Source of the DNA: Burkholderiales bacterium
GTDB taxonomy: Bacteria > Pseudomonadota > Gammaproteobacteria > Burkholderiales > Burkholderiaceae_C
Assembly: GCA_016213325.1 (NCBI GenBank)
Contig: JACRAY010000016.1
Coordinates: forward strand, 1-64,000
DNA: 64,000 nt
Direction: 5' to 3'
The notes below the pieces were generated by a model. The model saw only the letters and a list, made by a program, of their open reading frames with translations, was not told the DNA's origin and made no database searches. Below, in pieces: positions 61,128-64,000 of this stretch. A program made the position numbers and the translations under genes. Positions within the stretch are counted from its first letter, which is position 1. The number at the start of each line of letters is the position of its first letter.

Positions 61128-61715
61128 ATGAGTACCCGAAAACCGCCCGGCCGTGCCGGGCCGAAAAGCATTTATCAGCTGCGCATTGACCTGCGGCACA
61201 TCGAGCCGCGCATCTGGCGCACGATCCTCGTGCCCGATACGCTGACGCTTGCCAAACTCGATCGCGTTGTGCAGGCCGCCATGGGCTGGACCAACAGCCA
61301 CCTGCATGACTGGGACATCGGGGGCAAGCGTTACGGCATACCAGATCCCGAGTGGGACAACGAGGGCGACATGCTCGATGAGCGTAAGTTCACTGCGGGC
61401 GCTGTGCTCGGGCAGGACATCGAGGAGTTCGGCTACCAATACGATTTCGGCGACGGCTGGGAGCATCGCCTCATCGTCGAGAAACGTGCGGCGCCGCAGC
61501 CACACTACAACACATGGCCAATGTGCATTGCAGGCGCCAACGCGTGCCCGCCGGAAGACGTCGGCGGGCCGCCAGGTTACATGGACTTCATCCAGGCGGT
61601 ACGCACACCCACGCACGAGGAACATCGGCGCATGTGGCAATGGAACGGCGGGCCGTTCGATCCCACCGCGTTCAGCGTCAATGAGGCGAACCGCGCGATC
61701 AGGCGCCTGCGCTAA
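61128..61715 (+). CDS. pRiA4b ORF-3-like protein
   Basis: 195 residues from ATG 61128 with GAGGTG just upstream. Clear family pattern: YQLRIDLRHIEPRIWRTILVP, LHDWDIGGKRYGIPD, YDFGDGWEHRLIVE, CIAGANACPPEDVGGPPGY. Function of the family is unknown; it is common on plasmids and islands. It sits next to tRNA remnants, fitting mobile DNA. Confidence 0.88.
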   Translation: MSTRKPPGRAGPKSIYQLRIDLRHIEPRIWRTILVPDTLTLAKLDRVVQAAMGWTNSHLHDWDIGGKRYGIPDPEWDNEGDMLDERKFTAGAVLGQDIEEFGYQYDFGDGWEHRLIVEKRAAPQPHYNTWPMCIAGANACPPEDVGGPPGYMDFIQAVRTPTHEEHRRMWQWNGGPFDPTAFSVNEANRAIRRLR

Positions 61716-61922
61716 GAGCGTGGGTTCACCCGACGATTACGCCGCTCGACGATCTATCGCCGAATCAGAGATGGCACGTATCGTCCGTCGCTCTCGGAGG
61801 ACGTTCAACTGCGTGGCGGTCACAGGACTTGCAAGCCTGGATTGAGAACCAGCGAGCTACCGCGCGTCAGAGCGTTCGCGAGCGAAACGCCGCTGGTATC
61901 GAAGGGGGGGAATTAAGAGAAG

Positions 61923-61945
61923 TGGTGGCCTGGGGCGGAATCGAA
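61923..61945 (-). repeat. tRNA-Phe 3'-end fragment, probable att site
   Basis: Minus strand reads TTCGATTCCGCCCCAGG followed by CCACCA, the T-loop, acceptor strand and CCA of betaproteobacterial tRNA-Phe. The anticodon and D arms are absent. Such short 3' ends mark the far junction of an element that integrated in a tRNA gene. Confidence 0.6.
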
Positions 61946-62195
61946 AAACCGGCCACAGGTGGCGCCACGACTCACTCTCGCAATTCGTCCTATCTGCAGG
62001 GTACACGCTGGGGTACACCAAACTGAGCGTCCGCTGGCACCTCCAAACCACTGACAATTCGGCCAGCACGCCAAGTTTATGGTACCCCGGAACGCGCCGC
62101 TTTATGCTCCAACTTGGCCAAGTGCGCGCTTCTAACCCTGGTTGCGCGAGCCCGCAACGTGCGTGCGCAACAGCCACGCAGAAAGAATAAGCAGC

Positions 62196-62217
62196 TTAGA
62201 GACAAAAATCTCTAAGT
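62196..62217 (-). terminator. Rho-independent terminator-like hairpin behind the tRNA-Arg fragment
   Basis: CTTAGAGA-CAAAAA-TCTCTAAG, perfect 8-bp stem. On the minus strand a T-rich tail (CTGCTTATTCTTTC) follows. Position fits the original terminator of the tRNA-Arg gene. Confidence 0.55.
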
Positions 62218-62240
62218 CGTTGATTGAAAAGGACATTCTT

Positions 62241-62286
62241 GGTGCGGCGGCAGGATTCGAACCCACGACCCCTTAGTTCGTAGCCT
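62241..62286 (-). repeat. tRNA-Arg(ACG) 3'-half fragment, probable att site
   Basis: Minus strand reads CTACGAA (anticodon loop with ACG), then GGTCGTGGGTTCGAATCC (T arm) and GCCGCCGCACCA. The D arm and 5' acceptor strand are missing and the acceptor is one base short, so this is not a working tRNA. Integrases often use exactly this anticodon-to-3' end segment. Confidence 0.6.
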
Positions 62287-62519
62287 GTGAAACAGTGAAC
62301 AGGGGTTAGTGAATTCAACGACTTACGGGCGTCCTTCCATCGTTGAATTGCAGTGAAGTGCCTAGAGGCGCTGAGAGGAGTCGCGCAAAAGTCACGCAAC
62401 TTTCTTCGAGCCACCCCTCTACTCGTCATTTGGATGCGCAGTCAGGGCGGGTGCCAGCGTGTCCGCTCTTTGACGTCACCGCGGCGATACGCTCGACCTG
62501 CCCTGCTGGGCGTGCTGAT

Positions 62520-63425
62520 CTAGCGTCGGCCCCTGCTCGCCTCCATCGCACGGAGCAAGGATCGGGCCTCGTCCGCTTCAGGAATGGGGCGGCCGCCGTC
62601 GCGCCACTCGACAGCGGCTTTGAAGCCTTCCTGCTGCGCATATCGACGGAACCACAGCCCCTCGGGGTTGTGGCGCGTGATGCCGTCAAAGAGCGTGGCA
62701 AACATCTGTGTCTGCTCAAGGCCCATCGACAGCATCGCCTGGTTCACCACCAGCTTGTGCATCGCGAGGTGGCTGCGAGGCACGCCAGCAATGCGTTCCG
62801 CAAGTTGCCTCGTACGGGCTTCCAGTTCGGCTAGCGGGACGGCCACGGTCGCTAGCCCCCAGTCAGCGGCCTCCTTCCCGCTGAGCACGTCTCCCGTGAA
62901 CATCAATTGCTTCGCGCGCATCGGCCCCACCCTGTACGTCCACATCGCGGTCGTCGGGCAGCCCCAGACGCGAGTGGGCATGTATCCGATGCGGGCGTCG
63001 TCGGCCACGACCAGCAAGTCACAGCACAGGGCGATGTCGCTGCCCCCGGCCACTGCGGCGCCGTGGACCTTGGCGATCGTGGGCTTGGCGCTTCGCCAAA
63101 GCGCCATGAAGCACTCCGTGTATTTCTTCATTTGAGCGTAGTCGACCATCGGGTCCCAGGGATAGGCTTCCTGCTGGCAAGGATGCTCAATTTCACTCTC
63201 GGCAAAGCTGACGAGGTCGTAGCCGCCGCAGAAGCCCTTGCCAGCGCCCTCCACCACGATCACATGGACCGCCTCGTTGCAGTTGGCCCATTCGACTGCA
63301 GCCTTGATCTCCCCGGGCATCTCCTCATTGATCGCGTTCAATCGCTCCGGTCGATTCAGGATCAATCTGGCGAATCGCGGCGAGCTCGCATCCTGCTCGA
63401 TGGTGAGGGTTGTGAAAGTAGGCAT
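62520..63425 (-). CDS. Crotonase-family protein
   Basis: 301 residues from ATG 63425 with AAGGAG 8 bp upstream. Crotonase parts [54 protein letters not shown]; longer than usual with an insertion [20 protein letters not shown]. The first Glu is Asp and the second is not evident, so the reaction may differ from hydration. Divergent from a TetR gene; two matching operators lie between them, so it is probably repressed by that protein. Confidence 0.85.
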   Translation of the reverse strand: MPTFTTLTIEQDASSPRFARLILNRPERLNAINEEMPGEIKAAVEWANCNEAVHVIVVEGAGKGFCGGYDLVSFAESEIEHPCQQEAYPWDPMVDYAQMKKYTECFMALWRSAKPTIAKVHGAAVAGGSDIALCCDLLVVADDARIGYMPTRVWGCPTTAMWTYRVGPMRAKQLMFTGDVLSGKEAADWGLATVAVPLAELEARTRQLAERIAGVPRSHLAMHKLVVNQAMLSMGLEQTQMFATLFDGITRHNPEGLWFRRYAQQEGFKAAVEWRDGGRPIPEADEARSLLRAMEASRGRR

Positions 63426-63482
63426 CGGTCGATCTCCTTGCGAATCGTTTTCGGTGGTGTTGATCCGATTGATTCTAAGCAG

Positions 63483-63502
63483 ACCAGTCAGCGCTGACTG
63501 GT
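63483..63502. promoter_or_regulatory. TetR operator 1: ACCAGTCAGCGCTGACTGGT
   Basis: Perfect 20-bp palindrome, 58 bp before the crotonase ATG. Core CAGTCAGC-TGACTG is repeated at 63518-63533, 33 bp away (about three helical turns). Confidence 0.65.
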
Positions 63503-63515
63503 CACGTTCGCGACT

Positions 63516-63535
63516 GACAGTCAGCAGTGACTGTC
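63516..63535. promoter_or_regulatory. TetR operator 2: GACAGTCA-GCAG-TGACTGTC
   Basis: Perfect 8-bp arms, 14 bp before the TetR ATG. Shares CAGTCAGCNNTGACTG with operator 1, as expected for one dimeric repressor acting on both divergent promoters. Confidence 0.65.
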
Positions 63536-63548
63536 GGACACTTCGCCC

Positions 63549-64000
63549 ATGATTGACTCCAAGAAAAGGCCGGCGAGAAGGCGGCCGTCCCCGCCGGGAC
63601 CTGCAGAGCAGGCGCAGCACGCCACGGCCAAGCATCGAATCGTTGCCGCTGCAGTGGACATCCTGGTGACCGAGGGCGTGGCCCGGACCAGCACGCTCAA
63701 GGTGCAGCAGCGCGCCGGCGTGAGTCGCGGCGCATTGCTCCATCATTTCCCCACGCATGCCGTTCTCCTTTCGGCCACTGTTGCAGAGCTCGTTCGGCAG
63801 AACGAGGCCGCGGTCCGAGAGAGCCTGGAGCGACTCAGCGGGACCGCCGACCCAGTGGAGCGTGCGGTGCGGGTGCTGTCACTTGCGTCGATTCGCCCTT
63901 CGTTCATGGCCGAGCTCGAGCTGTGGGCGGTCGCCCGAACGGACGCCGATCTGCGCGCCGCACTTTCCCGGGCCGAGCGCGACGCCAAGAAGGACAGCGA
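63549..64000 (+). CDS. TetR-family regulator, 3' part outside the window
   Basis: 150 codons from ATG 63549 ([20 protein letters not shown]) open to the window edge. TetR HTH at ~28-75: [39 protein letters not shown]. The ligand domain has begun ([22 protein letters not shown]). Divergent from the crotonase at 62520-63425 with a pair of matching palindromes between them, so probably an autorepressor that also controls that gene. Confidence 0.88.
   Translation, partial: MIDSKKRPARRRPSPPGPAEQAQHATAKHRIVAAAVDILVTEGVARTSTLKVQQRAGVSRGALLHHFPTHAVLLSATVAELVRQNEAAVRESLERLSGTADPVERAVRVLSLASIRPSFMAELELWAVARTDADLRAALSRAERDAKKDS

Larger units (their letters stand above)
61716..62519. other. Gene-poor junction with two tRNA 3'-end remnants
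   Basis: No protein gene is supported. The stretch holds a tRNA-Phe 3' fragment (61923-61945), a doubled GGGTACACgctgGGGTACACC-type sequence (near 62000-62020) as seen near integrase promoters, a terminator hairpin (62196-62217), and a tRNA-Arg 3' half (62241-62286) framed by 10-bp inverted repeats AAGTCGTTGA (62215-62224) and TCAACGACTT (62316-62325). It reads as a scar of repeated site-specific integration. Confidence 0.6.

Noticed and set aside
62241-62330. Complete tRNA gene
   Set aside because: No D arm or 5' acceptor strand pairs with the 3' half, and the acceptor is a base short.

Overview
The window (high GC, strong G/C bias at third codon positions, many short gene overlaps, several Bug/TctC receptors and TAT-like signal peptides) looks like chromosome of a Burkholderiales betaproteobacterium, most likely Comamonadaceae-like (Variovorax/Ramlibacter type). 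That assignment is inference from gene content; there is no rRNA or marker gene here.

Layout. (1) 1-2826: a lower-GC accessory remnant on the minus strand with a NucS-like nuclease broken by a frameshift, a PD-(D/E)XK protein and the start of a metallo-beta-lactamase-fold protein that runs into unrelated sequence. (2) 3011-4060: a lipoprotein. (3) 4206-49208: a 45-kb CoA-dependent catabolic region of ten transcription units: two CoA ligases, four acyl-CoA dehydrogenases, seven crotonases (one fused in a FadB/FadJ-type protein), a MaoC hydratase, two SDRs, a thiolase, five CaiB/BaiF proteins (three of racemase type), a ThDP enzyme, an AtuA homologue, a single-chain biotin-dependent acyl-CoA carboxylase, two D-aminoacylase-like amidohydrolases, two APH-type kinases with a DUF6285 partner, and four orphan TctC receptors. 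(4) 49205-56682: SulP transporter, M3 peptidase, small ORF, FG-GAP lipoprotein and degenerate receiver protein. (5) 56701-61032: TctC, threonine-synthase-like and M24 peptidase operon opposite an IclR regulator. (6) 61128-62519: a pRiA4b ORF-3-like gene and two tRNA 3'-end remnants (tRNA-Phe, tRNA-Arg), marks of past integrations. (7) 62520-64000: crotonase opposite a TetR regulator cut by the window edge, with two matching operators between them.

Main finding. All ten transcription units of the catabolic region start from one promoter type: an 18-bp palindrome ATCGTCG-N4-CGACGAT, then exactly 21 bp, then a -10-like hexamer (A at position 2 and T at position 6 in all ten). In eight of ten the start codon follows the hexamer after only 6-7 bp, so the mRNAs should be leaderless. 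The other two have a leader of about 22 bp with a good ribosome binding site. No -35 box is visible and the palindrome is centred near -42.5, the usual place for a class II activator. The palindrome was not seen at genes flanking the region, so it defines a regulon of one pathway whose regulator is not evident in the window.

How the genes may work together (inference). Acids are activated by the CoA ligases or CoA transferases, alpha-methyl stereochemistry is adjusted by the racemase-type CaiB proteins, and chains are shortened by the dehydrogenases, crotonases, dehydrogenase SDRs and thiolase. Carboxylase plus AtuA suggest a beta-methyl-branched (isoprenoid-like) substrate. The LvaA/LvaB-like kinase pair plus an ACAD10/11-like dehydrogenase suggest processing of 4-hydroxyacyl-CoA. 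The substrate cannot be fixed from sequence alone.
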